NCBI RefSeq assembly: GCF_014595995.2
Contig: NZ_CP063989.1
Span: 62,001-126,000 of the forward strand
DNA length: 64,000 nucleotides
Reading direction: 5' to 3'
Source of the DNA: Actinomyces respiraculi
GTDB lineage: Bacteria; Actinomycetota; Actinomycetes; Actinomycetales; Actinomycetaceae
Below the pieces are notes generated by a model, which made no database searches, was not told where the DNA came from, and saw nothing but the letters and a program-made list of their open reading frames with translations. A program made the translations under genes and the position numbers. This document shows positions 26,095-35,656 of the stretch, piece after piece. Each line of letters opens with the position of its first letter. Positions within the stretch are counted from its first letter, which is position 1.

Positions 26095-27309
26095 GTGCTC
26101 ACCATGAGGACCCTGCCGTGGCACAACCTGCGCGGCTACCCCGCCCGCACCGCCGCCCTGCTCGCCCTCACCGGGCTCATGGCCGTCGCCGCCTTCGGCG
26201 GAGGGCTCGTCATCCAGGGCGTGCGCCAGGGCCTCGACCTCGCCCGCACGCGCCTGGGCGCCGACATCCTCGTCACCCCCGAGGACACCGGCACCGGCTT
26301 CAACCCCCAGCAGGCCCTCCTGACCGCCGAGCCCGACTACTTCTACATGGACGCCGACGTCGTCGCACAGGTCGCCGCCGTCGAGGGCGTCCGGCGCGTC
26401 TCCGCCCAGCTCTACCTCGCCTCGGCCAAGTCCTCCTGCTGCTCCTCCCGCCTCCAGCTCATCGCCTTCGATCCCGCCACCGACTTCACGATCCAGCCGT
26501 GGATCGCCGACTCGCGCGGCGGCGCGGGTGACGACGGGGGTGTTGGCGACATGGAGGTCGTCGTCGGCGCCAATGTCACCATCTCCGACAGCCTGACCCT
26601 CTTCGACCACGACCTGCGGATCGCCGGCCAGCTCGCCCCCTCCGGCACCAGCCTCGACAGCGCCGTCTACATGACCCGCGACACCTTCGCCACGGTCCTC
26701 AAGGCCTCCTTCGACAAGAACCTCAACCGCTACGGCTACGTCAACGCCGACGACGTCGTCTCCGCCGTCACCGTGGATCTGGCCGACGACGCCGACCCTG
26801 ACGCCGTGGCCGCCGCCATCGCCGCGCAGGTTTACGGGGTCACCGTCACCACCGCCTCCGGCATGGTCGCCGGCGTCGCCGCCTCCCTCGAGAGCGCCGC
26901 ACGCACCGTCACCGCGATCGTCGCCCTCATCTGGGGCTTGGGACTGGCCGTCACGGTGCTCGTGCACGCCCTGGTGGTCCACGAGCGCCGTCGGGAGCTC
27001 GCGACCCTCACCGCCCTGGGGGCCGGTGACCGAGCGGTGGCACGCACCGTCGTCGCCGAGGCCGTCATCGTCAACCTCACCGGGGCGCTGACCGGCATTG
27101 TCGTCGCGGGAGTGCTCGTGCCCTCCTTCGCCACGGCCATCGGCCAGGCCCTGGGCGTGGGCCTCGTCCTGCCGGGGGTGGGCGCCGTTGTCCTCATCGC
27201 CGTCGCCACCCTCGCCGGGGCTGTCCTCGCCGCGGCACTCAGCGCGGCCATCAGCCTGCGCCGTACCCACCGCATGGACCCCAGCCTCGTGCTCAAGGAG
27301 GGCGAGTGA
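26095..27309 (+). CDS. FtsX-like ABC transporter permease with CC motif
   Basis: 404 residues with the same topology as the preceding protein: TRLGADILVTPEDTG, C-terminal HERRRELATLTALGAGDRAV. The extracytoplasmic domain has a vicinal cysteine pair in LASAKSSCCSSRLQLIAFDP, followed by DFTIQPWI; I know this Cys-Cys block from permeases of Fet-type iron systems, so a redox or metal role is plausible. Strong GGAGGA site before the GTG. Confidence 0.85.
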   Translation: MLTMRTLPWHNLRGYPARTAALLALTGLMAVAAFGGGLVIQGVRQGLDLARTRLGADILVTPEDTGTGFNPQQALLTAEPDYFYMDADVVAQVAAVEGVRRVSAQLYLASAKSSCCSSRLQLIAFDPATDFTIQPWIADSRGGAGDDGGVGDMEVVVGANVTISDSLTLFDHDLRIAGQLAPSGTSLDSAVYMTRDTFATVLKASFDKNLNRYGYVNADDVVSAVTVDLADDADPDAVAAAIAAQVYGVTVTTASGMVAGVAASLESAARTVTAIVALIWGLGLAVTVLVHALVVHERRRELATLTALGAGDRAVARTVVAEAVIVNLTGALTGIVVAGVLVPSFATAIGQALGVGLVLPGVGAVVLIAVATLAGAVLAAALSAAISLRRTHRMDPSLVLKEGE

Positions 27310-27310
27310 C

Positions 27311-27988
27311 ATGACGAACCTGACGATTCGGGCTCGGGCCCTGACCAAGGACTACCCCCGCTCCAGCCGCTCGGGCGCGGTGCTCACCGCCGTGGCCCCC
27401 ACCGACCTCGACCTCGACCCCGGGAGTCTGACCGTGGTGACCGGCCGCTCCGGCTCCGGCAAGTCCACGCTGCTCATGATGCTCGCCGGGCTGCTGACCC
27501 CCACCGCCGGCACGGTCGAGGTGGGCGGCCAGGACCTCTACGCCCTGGCGGAGGGCGAGCGCTCGCGGTTGCGCAACGAGAGCATCGGCCTCGTGCCCCA
27601 GGGGCACGCCGCCCTGCGCTCACTGACCGTCCTGGAGAACGTCCTGCTGCCCGCGGTCATCCACGGCGACGCCGAGCCCCCGGTGGCGCGTGCGCTCACG
27701 CTGCTCGACGACGTCGGCCTGACCGGGCTTGCGGAGGAGCGTCCCCAGGAGCTCTCCGGCGGCGAGCTGCGGCGCCTGGCGCTCGCCCGCGCCCTGCTCA
27801 TGGGCCCCGCCGTCCTGCTCGCCGACGAGCCCACGGCCGGGCTGGACAGTGAGAACGTCGAGCTGGCCCTGACCTTCCTGCGACAGGCGGCCGACGACGG
27901 CAGCGCGGTGCTCGTCGTCACTCACGAGGCCGAGGCGGACAGGGTCGCGGACCGGGTCCTCACGATGGACGGGGGCCGTCTGTCCTGA
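27311..27988 (+). CDS. ABC transporter ATP-binding protein
   Basis: 225 residues, LolD/MacB-type ATPase: Walker A GRSGSGKST, Q-loop LVPQG, signature ELSGGELRRLALARAL, Walker B VLLADEPTAGLD, H-loop VVTHE. Starts one base after the stop of the second permease gene. Energises the FtsX pair; together with DUF4418 and the iron box the complex is likely concerned with iron or heme. Confidence 0.92.
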   Translation: MTNLTIRARALTKDYPRSSRSGAVLTAVAPTDLDLDPGSLTVVTGRSGSGKSTLLMMLAGLLTPTAGTVEVGGQDLYALAEGERSRLRNESIGLVPQGHAALRSLTVLENVLLPAVIHGDAEPPVARALTLLDDVGLTGLAEERPQELSGGELRRLALARALLMGPAVLLADEPTAGLDSENVELALTFLRQAADDGSAVLVVTHEAEADRVADRVLTMDGGRLS

Positions 27989-28110
27989 GGGTGTCCTGTG
28001 CGGAGGGTGGCAACGTGACGAGACTCGTAAAAATGCGAGAGGAAAACAATCGGGAAGACCATTAGGCTGAGTCTTCTGATCTGAACGCCCCCGCCCGACC
28101 CGAGGACTCC

Positions 28111-29475
28111 ATGCCCACCCCGCTCACCGAAGGCACCCCCTGGCGCGTCATCGGCGCCTTCACCGTCCCCCTCGTCCTGGGCAACATCATCCAGCAGGCC
28201 TACCAGCTCGCCGACACCATCGTCGTCGGCCGCTTCCTCGGCGTCCTGCCGCTGGCCTCCGTCGGTGCCACCGGCGTCCTGCTGTTCCTCGTCATCGGCT
28301 TCTCCTTCGGCATGACCAGCGGCCTGACCATCCCCCTGTCCCAGGCCTACGGGGCCCAGGACGAGGTGGCCGTGCGTCGCTCCGTGGCGGCCGGCACCCT
28401 CGTGTCCGTGGCCCTGACCGTCGTGCTCACCGTCATCGGCACGGTGCTGCTCAGGCCGCTGCTCGTGCTGTTCCGCACGCCCGCCGAGCTCATGGACGAC
28501 GCCATGAGCTATGGCCTGGTCTGCTTCGCCACCTCCTGTGCCATCGTCGCCTTCAACTACCTGTCCGCGATCATCCGCGCGGTCGGGGACTCGCGCACCC
28601 CGCTCGTCTTCCTCGCCATCGCCTCCGGCCTCAACATCGTCCTCGACATCGCCCTCATCGCCTGGTTCGGCATGGGTGTCGAGGGCGCCGCCTACGCCAC
28701 CGCCATCGCCGAGGTCGCCAGCGCCCTGCTGTGCCTGTGGTGGATCCGGCTGCGCTTCCCCGTCTTCCACCTGCGCCGCGAGGACTGGAGGGTCACCCGC
28801 GCCGAGCTCGCCCACCACCTGCGAATGGGCGCGCCCCTCGGCTTCAACATGTCGATCATCGCCATCGGCGCGGTCGCCATGCAGGTGCGGCTCAACGAGC
28901 TCGGCTCCGACGCCGTCGCCGCCTTCACCACCGCCATCCGCATCGACGGGCTGGCCAACTCCACCCTGTCCTCGATCGGCCTAGCCGTGTCCACCTACGT
29001 CGCCCAGAACTTCGGGGCGCGACGCCTGGACCGCGTGCGCCTGGGTGTCAGGCAGGGCAACGTCCTGGCCCTCGTGACCTCGCTGGTGCTCGCGCTCATC
29101 CTCGTACCGACCGCCGCGCCACTGTCACGAGTCTTCGTCGGCGACGGCTCCGAGCAGGTCGTCACCCTCTCCGCCCAGGCGGTCATCATGTTCTCCCTGA
29201 CATACTGGATCCTCGCGATCCTCTACGTCATGCGTGGCGCCCTGCAGGGCCTGGGCAAGATGCGCGCCCCCTTCTACTCGGGCGTGGCCGAGCTCGTCAT
29301 GCGCGTCATCGCCGCGGTCTGGCTCGGAGGGCTGTTCGGCTACCTCGGCGTGTGCGCCAGTGAGCCCCTGGCCTGGGTGGGCGCCGTCGCACTGCTCGTC
29401 CCCGCCTACCTGCGCACCCGCCGTCGGCTTCTCGGTGACGACGCGCGGACCGCCCGCTCGGGCGTCGTGACCTGA
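28111..29475 (+). CDS. MATE family efflux transporter
   Basis: 454 residues with about 12 hydrophobic segments and the family opening TEGTPWRVIGAFTVPLVLGN followed by LADTIVVGRFLG. MATE proteins expel cationic drugs or metabolites using H+ or Na+ gradients. The N-terminal PLTEG start fits the ATG at 28,111. It is separated from the ABC operon by 120 bp of A/T-richer DNA and seems to be its own transcription unit. Substrate unknown. Confidence 0.9.
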   Translation: MPTPLTEGTPWRVIGAFTVPLVLGNIIQQAYQLADTIVVGRFLGVLPLASVGATGVLLFLVIGFSFGMTSGLTIPLSQAYGAQDEVAVRRSVAAGTLVSVALTVVLTVIGTVLLRPLLVLFRTPAELMDDAMSYGLVCFATSCAIVAFNYLSAIIRAVGDSRTPLVFLAIASGLNIVLDIALIAWFGMGVEGAAYATAIAEVASALLCLWWIRLRFPVFHLRREDWRVTRAELAHHLRMGAPLGFNMSIIAIGAVAMQVRLNELGSDAVAAFTTAIRIDGLANSTLSSIGLAVSTYVAQNFGARRLDRVRLGVRQGNVLALVTSLVLALILVPTAAPLSRVFVGDGSEQVVTLSAQAVIMFSLTYWILAILYVMRGALQGLGKMRAPFYSGVAELVMRVIAAVWLGGLFGYLGVCASEPLAWVGAVALLVPAYLRTRRRLLGDDARTARSGVVT

Positions 29476-29642
29476 GGGCCGGGGCCGGGACCTCAGCCCC
29501 AGAGAAATCCTCCAACGCACGGGACAATATGTTGTAGACATCCACGACGGGCGATTGAGGTCCGCCACCCGGATGCCCCGCAGCCGGCGCGACCCCGCAC
29601 CCCGAGGACGGCGCCGGAACACCGCTGCCGCAGGAGAGAACA

Positions 29643-30671
29643 ATGCTGTTCACCTTCAACTACGACGCCGGAGCCTCGGCCATCGAGGTCTGGCTCGTGT
29701 GGATCCTCGTTTTCGCCGCACTCTTCGGCTTCAATGAGGTCACCCGCCGCTTCAAGTGGGTCGGGTTCGCCGCCTTCGTGGCCCTGCCGCTGGTCCTGTC
29801 CGTCCTGTGGTTCACCGTCCTGTCCGAGACCACCTACACGGACTGGTTCCACCTGGCCAAGGTCTACTCCGCCACCGCCGGCTGCATCGGCTTCTGGTGC
29901 ATCCGCTACCTGCAGGGCACTCGCAAGGACGGCACCACCTGGCGCCTGGCCGACAACCGCCTCGCCCTGAGCTTCCCTCCCTTCATCCTCGCCCTCAACA
30001 TCTGCGAGGCCGTCGCCCGTGACATCCAGGTGGGCCTGCAGTACGTGGGCGGCGGCACCGCCGACGGCATGTGGGTGGTCGGCGGACCCTGGAACTACAT
30101 GAACGCCGCCGCCGGCGTCCTCAACATCATCACCATCACCGGCTGGATGGGCATCGTCGTGCGCCGCAAGGTCAAGGGCGACGGCTCGCGCGACATGCTC
30201 TGGCCGGACATGCTGTGGTTCTGGATCATCGCCTACGACCTGTGGAACTTCGCCTACACCTACAACTGCCTGCCCGGTCACGCCTGGTACTGCGGCTTCG
30301 CGCTCCTGCTGGCCCCCACCCTGTGCTCCTTCACGCTGGGCAAGGGCGCCTGGCTCCAGCACCGCGCCCACACCCTCGCCCTGTGGTGCATGTTCGCCCA
30401 GACCGTGCCTGCATTCATTGACGAGGGCGCCTTCCACGTCAGCTCAACGTACTCGACCACCTCCCTCACGCTCGTCTCCGCGGCCGCCCTGCTGTGCAAC
30501 GTCCTTGTCGCCGCCTACATGGCCCTCAAGGTCGTCAGGACCCGCAAGAACCCCTACACGGGCGAGCTCTACGGTGACCTCGCCGCCCAGCGCGAGGTCA
30601 AGGCCCTGGGTGAGCCGAGCAACGTCGTCGACGCCGACGGCCGCCTCGTCCGCCACGGCCTGGTCGCCTGA
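29643..30671 (+). CDS. DUF5692 family membrane protein
   Basis: 342 residues with eight to nine hydrophobic segments and many conserved Trp/Tyr/Asn positions (DNRLALSFPPFILALNICEA, WNYMNAAAGVLNIITITGW, YDLWNFAYTYNCLPGHAWY). This pattern is DUF5692; function not established. A GGAGAG site precedes the ATG. The last 35 residues are hydrophilic and cytosolic. Stand-alone gene with a hairpin 39 bp after the stop. Confidence 0.8.
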   Translation: MLFTFNYDAGASAIEVWLVWILVFAALFGFNEVTRRFKWVGFAAFVALPLVLSVLWFTVLSETTYTDWFHLAKVYSATAGCIGFWCIRYLQGTRKDGTTWRLADNRLALSFPPFILALNICEAVARDIQVGLQYVGGGTADGMWVVGGPWNYMNAAAGVLNIITITGWMGIVVRRKVKGDGSRDMLWPDMLWFWIIAYDLWNFAYTYNCLPGHAWYCGFALLLAPTLCSFTLGKGAWLQHRAHTLALWCMFAQTVPAFIDEGAFHVSSTYSTTSLTLVSAAALLCNVLVAAYMALKVVRTRKNPYTGELYGDLAAQREVKALGEPSNVVDADGRLVRHGLVA

Positions 30672-30709
30672 GGCCCCGACGACGTCGGACCCCACGTCAC
30701 CATCACTGC

Positions 30710-30747
30710 CGTTGGTCGTCTCAGGACATGTCCTAAGACGACCAACG
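30710..30747. terminator. Hairpin after the DUF5692 gene
   Basis: CGTTGGTCGTCT and its exact complement enclose 14 bases which themselves contain the palindrome AGGACATGTCCT, so nearly the whole 38 bp is self-complementary. No T-run; operator use for the next gene is also possible. Confidence 0.6.
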
Positions 30748-30881
30748 ACGACTATCGCGCACCGGCGTCTGACGCGTGGTGGGCTCGCAGGCAGATCCCG
30801 GGAAACCGTGCGTCCAGCTCCGTCGGCGTGGTGCGCGTGCCGTGGTCTGATCTCCTGGGCGGAAGTGGATACGCTTGTGCC

Positions 30882-31676
30882 GTGAGCCCGTCAGAGCCCC
30901 CGGACCAACGAGCCGCCGTCGTCATCCCAGCCAAGAACGAGGCCGCCTCCATCGCCGCCACCGTCCGGGCCTGCCGCGCCATCCCCCGGGTTGACCTCGT
31001 CGTCGTTGTCGATGACGGCTCCACCGACGACACCCAGTGCCACGCCCGCGCCGCCGGCGCCGTCACCGTGCGCCACTCGGTCACCCGGGGCAAGGCCTCC
31101 GCCCTGGAGACCGGCGCCAGCATCGTCGCCATGCGCGACTACTCCGACGGCCCCTCCCGGCTTCTGCTCTTCATCGACGCAGACCTTGGCGATACCGCCG
31201 CCGCCTGCTCCGAGCTCGTCCCCCCGGTGCTCGACGGCGCCGCCGACATGGCCATCGCCGTGCCCCCCAAGCAGGTCGGCGCCGGTGGCCGGGGCCGGGT
31301 CGTGCGCGCCGCCCGGGCCGCCATCGCCAGCGCCACCGGCTGGGCGCCCGTCGCCCCGCTGTCCGGCCAGCGCTGCCTCACCCGTGAGGCCTATGAGGCG
31401 GCCGCGCCCCTCGCCACCGGCTGGGGTGTCGAAGTCGCACTGAGCATCGACGTGCTCGCCGCCGGACTCACCGTCATCGAGGTCCCCTGCGACATCACCC
31501 ACCGCGTCACCGGCAATGACCGGGCCGGAAAGGTCCACCGCGCCACCCAGTACCGCGACGTCCTGCGCGCCGTCGCCGCCCGCCGACTGCGCGGACGCCG
31601 CGTGCGCGGCCTCGACGAGGACACCGTGCGGGCCCAGTCGCCCTTCCGCGCCTACCGGGCCGTGCGCGAGGACTGA
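30882..31676 (+). CDS. Glycosyltransferase family 2 protein
   Basis: 264 residues. GT-A signatures: AAVVIPAKNEAASI, VVVVDDGSTDDT and the DXD-type LLFIDADLGD, then SGQRCLTREAYEAA and WGVEVALSID like polyprenyl-phosphate sugar or glucosyl-phosphoglycerate type enzymes. No membrane helices. The GTG at 30,882 places the first strand correctly; an ATG at 30,828 would add 18 residues. Donor and acceptor unknown. Convergent with the large membrane protein gene. Confidence 0.85.
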   Translation: MSPSEPPDQRAAVVIPAKNEAASIAATVRACRAIPRVDLVVVVDDGSTDDTQCHARAAGAVTVRHSVTRGKASALETGASIVAMRDYSDGPSRLLLFIDADLGDTAAACSELVPPVLDGAADMAIAVPPKQVGAGGRGRVVRAARAAIASATGWAPVAPLSGQRCLTREAYEAAAPLATGWGVEVALSIDVLAAGLTVIEVPCDITHRVTGNDRAGKVHRATQYRDVLRAVAARRLRGRRVRGLDEDTVRAQSPFRAYRAVRED

Positions 31677-31751
31677 GAACCCGCACCCGCACGGGGCCCG
31701 GGCCTGAACGGCAGAGCCCGGCTGAGCCGGTTCGATTGAGCGCGAGGCGGT

Positions 31752-34265
31752 TCAGCGTGTGCGGGGCCGGAGTCGGGCGCAGCCGAGTGCCAGCAGGAGC
31801 GGGGCCGCGCAGGTTGCGGACAGCACCGCCATCGACGCCCCCGAGTCATTGACAAGCACCTCGACGACGACGAGCACCAGCAGCGCGCGCAGCACCGGCA
31901 CGAACCATCTGGGCACGAGCCCCTGCGTGACCTCCCGGCCGCCTAGGCCGTCCACCGAGCCATCGACCCGACCGCCGTTGGGACCGTCTGAGCCGTCCGG
32001 GCCGCCGACCTGACCGCCGTCGGCCGCATCCCCGACCCGGCCCTCCGACCGGTCCTGCGCCGAGTCAACCGCCGTGCTCATCGACGCCACAAGCGGCGCG
32101 TAGCCGGAGACCCCCGCCCGCCAGGCCCAGCGCTCACGCGCGAGCCACCACCAGGCCCCCGCCACCGCCACGACGGCGAGGACGAGTGCCACCAGGGCCA
32201 GCGGCGAGGACGCGAAGGGAGCCACCAGCGCCCACGCCTTGCGGCGCACCGTCGTCGCCGCCGTCCCGTCCTGGAGCTGGCCCACGAAGCGGCCCATATG
32301 CGTGCCCGAGCCCGTCACGTGGTCCGCGAGACCGAAGGCACCCACCACCGTGACCGCGCCGACGCCGACGCCGAGCCACTGCCTCCACGTGATGCGGCCA
32401 CCCGCCATCCCGGCGGCCAAGGCCGCGAAGGCCGCCACCAGCGTGAGCGCCCCGCCGACGTCGGCCCCCAGAGACGGCAGCCCGACCACGATCAGCGCCA
32501 CCACCCCGGGCACCCCCACGCCCACAAAGGCCGCAGTGCGCCTGAGCGCCGGCGAGGGCTGAACTGCGACGAGCGGCCCGGCCACCGCCCCAACCGCCAC
32601 GACCAGCGCCGCCGCCCCCAGGGCGAAAGCCGTGTTCGACAATCCGTAGAAGCGCCCCGCCACCACGGCGTCCATGCCCAGCACGCCGTTGAAGCCCAGG
32701 GGGGCGCCGGCAGCGCCGTCGGCGAACAGAACGACGGCGATGGTGGCCGCGAGTAGAACGACCGTCAGCTGTGGCGCGGTGGGCTCCCAGAAGGAGTGGG
32801 GCTGAACCAGGCGCCCCAGGCGCCATGCCTCGGAAGCGCTTGGGGCCTGTGCGCGCAGCAGCGTACGAGCGTGCAGCGCGGTCACCGCGGCGGAGGCGCC
32901 GTGCAGGAGCGCAAGGAGACACAGGGCCATGACGACGGTCGCGGCCAGCGCGGCGGGCACCACCTGCCGGCCCGGCTCGTAGGCGGTGCTCGCGCCCGCA
33001 TGCCACCACGGGATCGTCGCGCCCAACCAGGCGCCCGCCGGCAGGGCGGCCACACAGGTCGCGGTGATGCCTACTGCGCGCAGGTGCCGTGGCCCCGCCG
33101 GGCCGCGCAGGACCACCGCGGCCACAACGAGGCATGCCAGGGACGCGAGCACGAGGGCCCCGCCGACCGGCAGCGTCGTCATCTGCGAGGCTTCGGCGTG
33201 CAGGGCGTCGCGGGCCAGGGGCAGGACGCCCAGGGGCGCGTGGCGCGAATCCAGCGGCTTGAGCTCGACAGCCGGGGAGGTGGTGGGCAGGGCGAGCGCC
33301 TGCCCGGTCATGCTGGTGGGCACCTCAACTCCTAGCGCGGTCAGGAGTGTGGGGGACAGGTCCGTCAGCTGGACGAGGCCCGGCTGGCGGGTCGACGGGG
33401 AGGTGACGAGGAGCGCGTCGTCGGCCCTGACGACGGCGTCGGCGGGAACGGCACCCGTGCCCCTCCAGCCGGTGGTGCCCTTCGGCAGGACCAGCGCCTG
33501 CAGGCCCGGGTCCGTGGGGTCCGCGATAGAGGCGACGACGACGCGGGCGTCGTCCAGCGCGGACGCCAGCCGCAGCGACTCGATCAGCACGTGGGGTTCC
33601 GTCGCGTCGACGACGGTGAGGTCCGCCAGTCTGTTGAATGAGACGGCCTGCTCGAATGAGCGGACTGAGGCGGGGGCGTCGCCGTCGGAGGTGGTGAGCA
33701 TGAGCGAGGCGCCACGACCGACCGCGAGCGTGCTCAGGCCCGCCTGGGCGAGGGCGTCCGCCAGGGCCCCGGGCTGGGCGCCGTAGCCGGCCTGTTGCGA
33801 GGCGGCGACGGCGTCGTTCCAGTCGGTGGGCCAGCCGCAGTCGGTCCCGTCGGAGGAGGGCAGGGCTCGCGTGCGGGCGCCCGCGGACAACGACAGCCAG
33901 GCGTCGGCCGGGCAGGTGGTGGCGGAGGCGGTGCGCTGAACGAGGTTGGCGGGCGTGGCCGCCCAGGTCAGGCTCAGGAGGGTTTCGGTGACATCCTGCG
34001 GATCCGGGGTGGGGCCGCCGTCGAGCGGGGCGGTGTGCTCGGCGATGAGATCGCCCCAGGTCAGGCCGGTTGTGGCAATGAGGATGACGGGGGCGGGCTT
34101 CGTGCCCGTGGTCGAGGCCCCGGAGGGGGCGCTCGGCGCGGCCAGGGCGGGGGCGGAGCCCGCCAGGGCGGGGGTGGCGACCGCCAGGACCGCGCCCAGC
34201 ACCGTCAGCAGGAGGAGCGCGCACGTGCGTGCCAGACGCTGGTGGCGGCGGACCTGCGGACTCAT
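31752..34265 (-). CDS. Large membrane protein with alkaline-phosphatase-like outer domain
   Basis: 837 residues. Signal peptide (LARTCALLLLTVLGAVLAVA), then an outer domain (about 45-370) that retains sulfatase/phosphatase superfamily features such as VILIATTGLTWGDL and VQLTDLSPTLLTALGVEVP, then about 10 membrane helices (390-745) and a disordered Asp/Gly-rich insert (VGDAADGGQVGGPDGSDGP) before the last two helices. The usual metal-binding Asp/His set is not clear, so it may be inactive. A cell-envelope role beside the glycosyltransferase is inference. Confidence 0.7.
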   Translation of the reverse strand: MSPQVRRHQRLARTCALLLLTVLGAVLAVATPALAGSAPALAAPSAPSGASTTGTKPAPVILIATTGLTWGDLIAEHTAPLDGGPTPDPQDVTETLLSLTWAATPANLVQRTASATTCPADAWLSLSAGARTRALPSSDGTDCGWPTDWNDAVAASQQAGYGAQPGALADALAQAGLSTLAVGRGASLMLTTSDGDAPASVRSFEQAVSFNRLADLTVVDATEPHVLIESLRLASALDDARVVVASIADPTDPGLQALVLPKGTTGWRGTGAVPADAVVRADDALLVTSPSTRQPGLVQLTDLSPTLLTALGVEVPTSMTGQALALPTTSPAVELKPLDSRHAPLGVLPLARDALHAEASQMTTLPVGGALVLASLACLVVAAVVLRGPAGPRHLRAVGITATCVAALPAGAWLGATIPWWHAGASTAYEPGRQVVPAALAATVVMALCLLALLHGASAAVTALHARTLLRAQAPSASEAWRLGRLVQPHSFWEPTAPQLTVVLLAATIAVVLFADGAAGAPLGFNGVLGMDAVVAGRFYGLSNTAFALGAAALVVAVGAVAGPLVAVQPSPALRRTAAFVGVGVPGVVALIVVGLPSLGADVGGALTLVAAFAALAAGMAGGRITWRQWLGVGVGAVTVVGAFGLADHVTGSGTHMGRFVGQLQDGTAATTVRRKAWALVAPFASSPLALVALVLAVVAVAGAWWWLARERWAWRAGVSGYAPLVASMSTAVDSAQDRSEGRVGDAADGGQVGGPDGSDGPNGGRVDGSVDGLGGREVTQGLVPRWFVPVLRALLVLVVVEVLVNDSGASMAVLSATCAAPLLLALGCARLRPRTR

Positions 34266-34378
34266 GCGGCCACCTTACGGTTGTCATCGTCGTGAGCAAC
34301 CCTCCTGGCAGATGATTCCGGCCTCTCATCAGGCAGGCACATCCACCACGGCCCACGCCCGGTCGATAACCTCAGCCC

Positions 34379-35335
34379 ATGACGGCCCCCACCACCCCCC
34401 AGCGCTGGTCCTTCCTCGGCCCGGCCGGCACCTTCACCGAGATGGCCCTGCGCCAGGTCGCCCCGCCCGACGTCGAGCTCGACTCCTGCCAGGACGTGCC
34501 CACCGCCCTCGACCGGGTGCGTGAGCGCCAGTCGGACGCCGCCGTCGTCCCCATCGAGAACTCCATCGAGGGCGGGGTCAACGCCACCCTCGACAATCTC
34601 GTCTCCGGTGCCCCGCTCACCATCGCCGCGGAGGTGGCCGTGCCCATCACCTTCGTCCTGGCCGGGCGCGAGGGCACCCGCCTGGAGGACGTGCGCGCCA
34701 TCTCCACCCACCCCCACGCCTGGGCGCAGTGCCGGGGCTGGGTCCACCGCAACCTGCCCGATGCCGTCTACGTCGCCGGGACCTCCACCTCCGCACCGGC
34801 CAAGGCCCTGGCGGGCAGTGAGGATCCCGGCTCGCTCGGCTACGAGGCCGTCCTGTGCAACCCGCTGGCCGCCGAGCAGTACGGGCTCGCGGTCATCGCC
34901 GGGGGCGTGGCGGACAACGCCGGCGCCATCACCCGCTTCGTCAAGGTCACCCGCCCCGGGCGTATCGGGGAGCCCACGGGGGCGGACAAGACGACCCTCC
35001 AGGTCCAGCTCCCGCACGACCGATCCGGTGCCCTGCTCGGCATGCTCGAGCAGTTCAGTGCCCGCGGCGTCAACCTCTCGCGCATTGAGTCGCGGCCCGT
35101 GGGCGACTCCCTGGGCCGCTACCGCTTCTCCATCGACATTGAGGGGCACGTGCGCGAGGAGCGCGTGCAGGCGGCCCTCATCGGCCTGCACCGCACCTGC
35201 CCGCAGGTGCGCTTCCTCGGCTCCTACCCGCGCCTGGACGCCCGCCCCGTCGTCGTGCCCGCGGGCACGAGCGACAAGGACTTCATCGTCGCGCGCGCCT
35301 GGGTCAAGGACGTCCTCGACGGCCGAACCCTCTGA
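34379..35335 (+). CDS. pheA: Prephenate dehydratase
   Basis: 318 residues, converts prephenate to phenylpyruvate in phenylalanine synthesis. N-terminal catalytic lobe with FLGPAGTFTEMALRQ, VPIENSIEGGVNATLDNL and the TRF motif (AITRFVKVT); C-terminal ACT regulatory domain (about 205-285) with GALLGMLEQFSARGVNLSRI and IESRP, so phenylalanine feedback is expected. Monofunctional, no chorismate mutase part. The final transamination step may be supplied by Pat (3384). Confidence 0.95.
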   Translation: MTAPTTPQRWSFLGPAGTFTEMALRQVAPPDVELDSCQDVPTALDRVRERQSDAAVVPIENSIEGGVNATLDNLVSGAPLTIAAEVAVPITFVLAGREGTRLEDVRAISTHPHAWAQCRGWVHRNLPDAVYVAGTSTSAPAKALAGSEDPGSLGYEAVLCNPLAAEQYGLAVIAGGVADNAGAITRFVKVTRPGRIGEPTGADKTTLQVQLPHDRSGALLGMLEQFSARGVNLSRIESRPVGDSLGRYRFSIDIEGHVREERVQAALIGLHRTCPQVRFLGSYPRLDARPVVVPAGTSDKDFIVARAWVKDVLDGRTL

Positions 35336-35396
35336 GCCGGTCTCAGCGGCCGGCGCCAGGACAACGTAGGCGGCCAAGAACGACGTCATTCTCGTA

Positions 35397-35456
35397 GGAC
35401 AACCTGGTGGAGTCACGCAGGTTGTCCATCGGCGCGCACGTTGTTCTGGTGCGCGC
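35397..35456. terminator. Two hairpins downstream of pheA
   Basis: GGACAACCTG (35,397) pairs with CAGGTTGTCC (35,418), and GCGCGCAC (35,432) pairs with GTGCGCGC (35,449). They stand 60 bp after the pheA stop. The following 35,457-35,656 shows no gene. Confidence 0.5.
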
Positions 35457-35656
35457 GGGGTGTCCTGCGACGGGTGCGTGGTGGGTGGCCGGTCGGTGAC
35501 GCGCGGGCCTGACGTACGGGCGCGGGTGGGCTTGCGCCAGACGGGCAGATCAGTTTCGAGGCGTTGCGCTCTCCTTGCGGGCGCGGGGGTGGGCGTGGTG
35601 GCGACGTCGGCCTCGAGCTCGCTATGAGTGCCTGGACCGGGGTACCGGGTGGGGCT

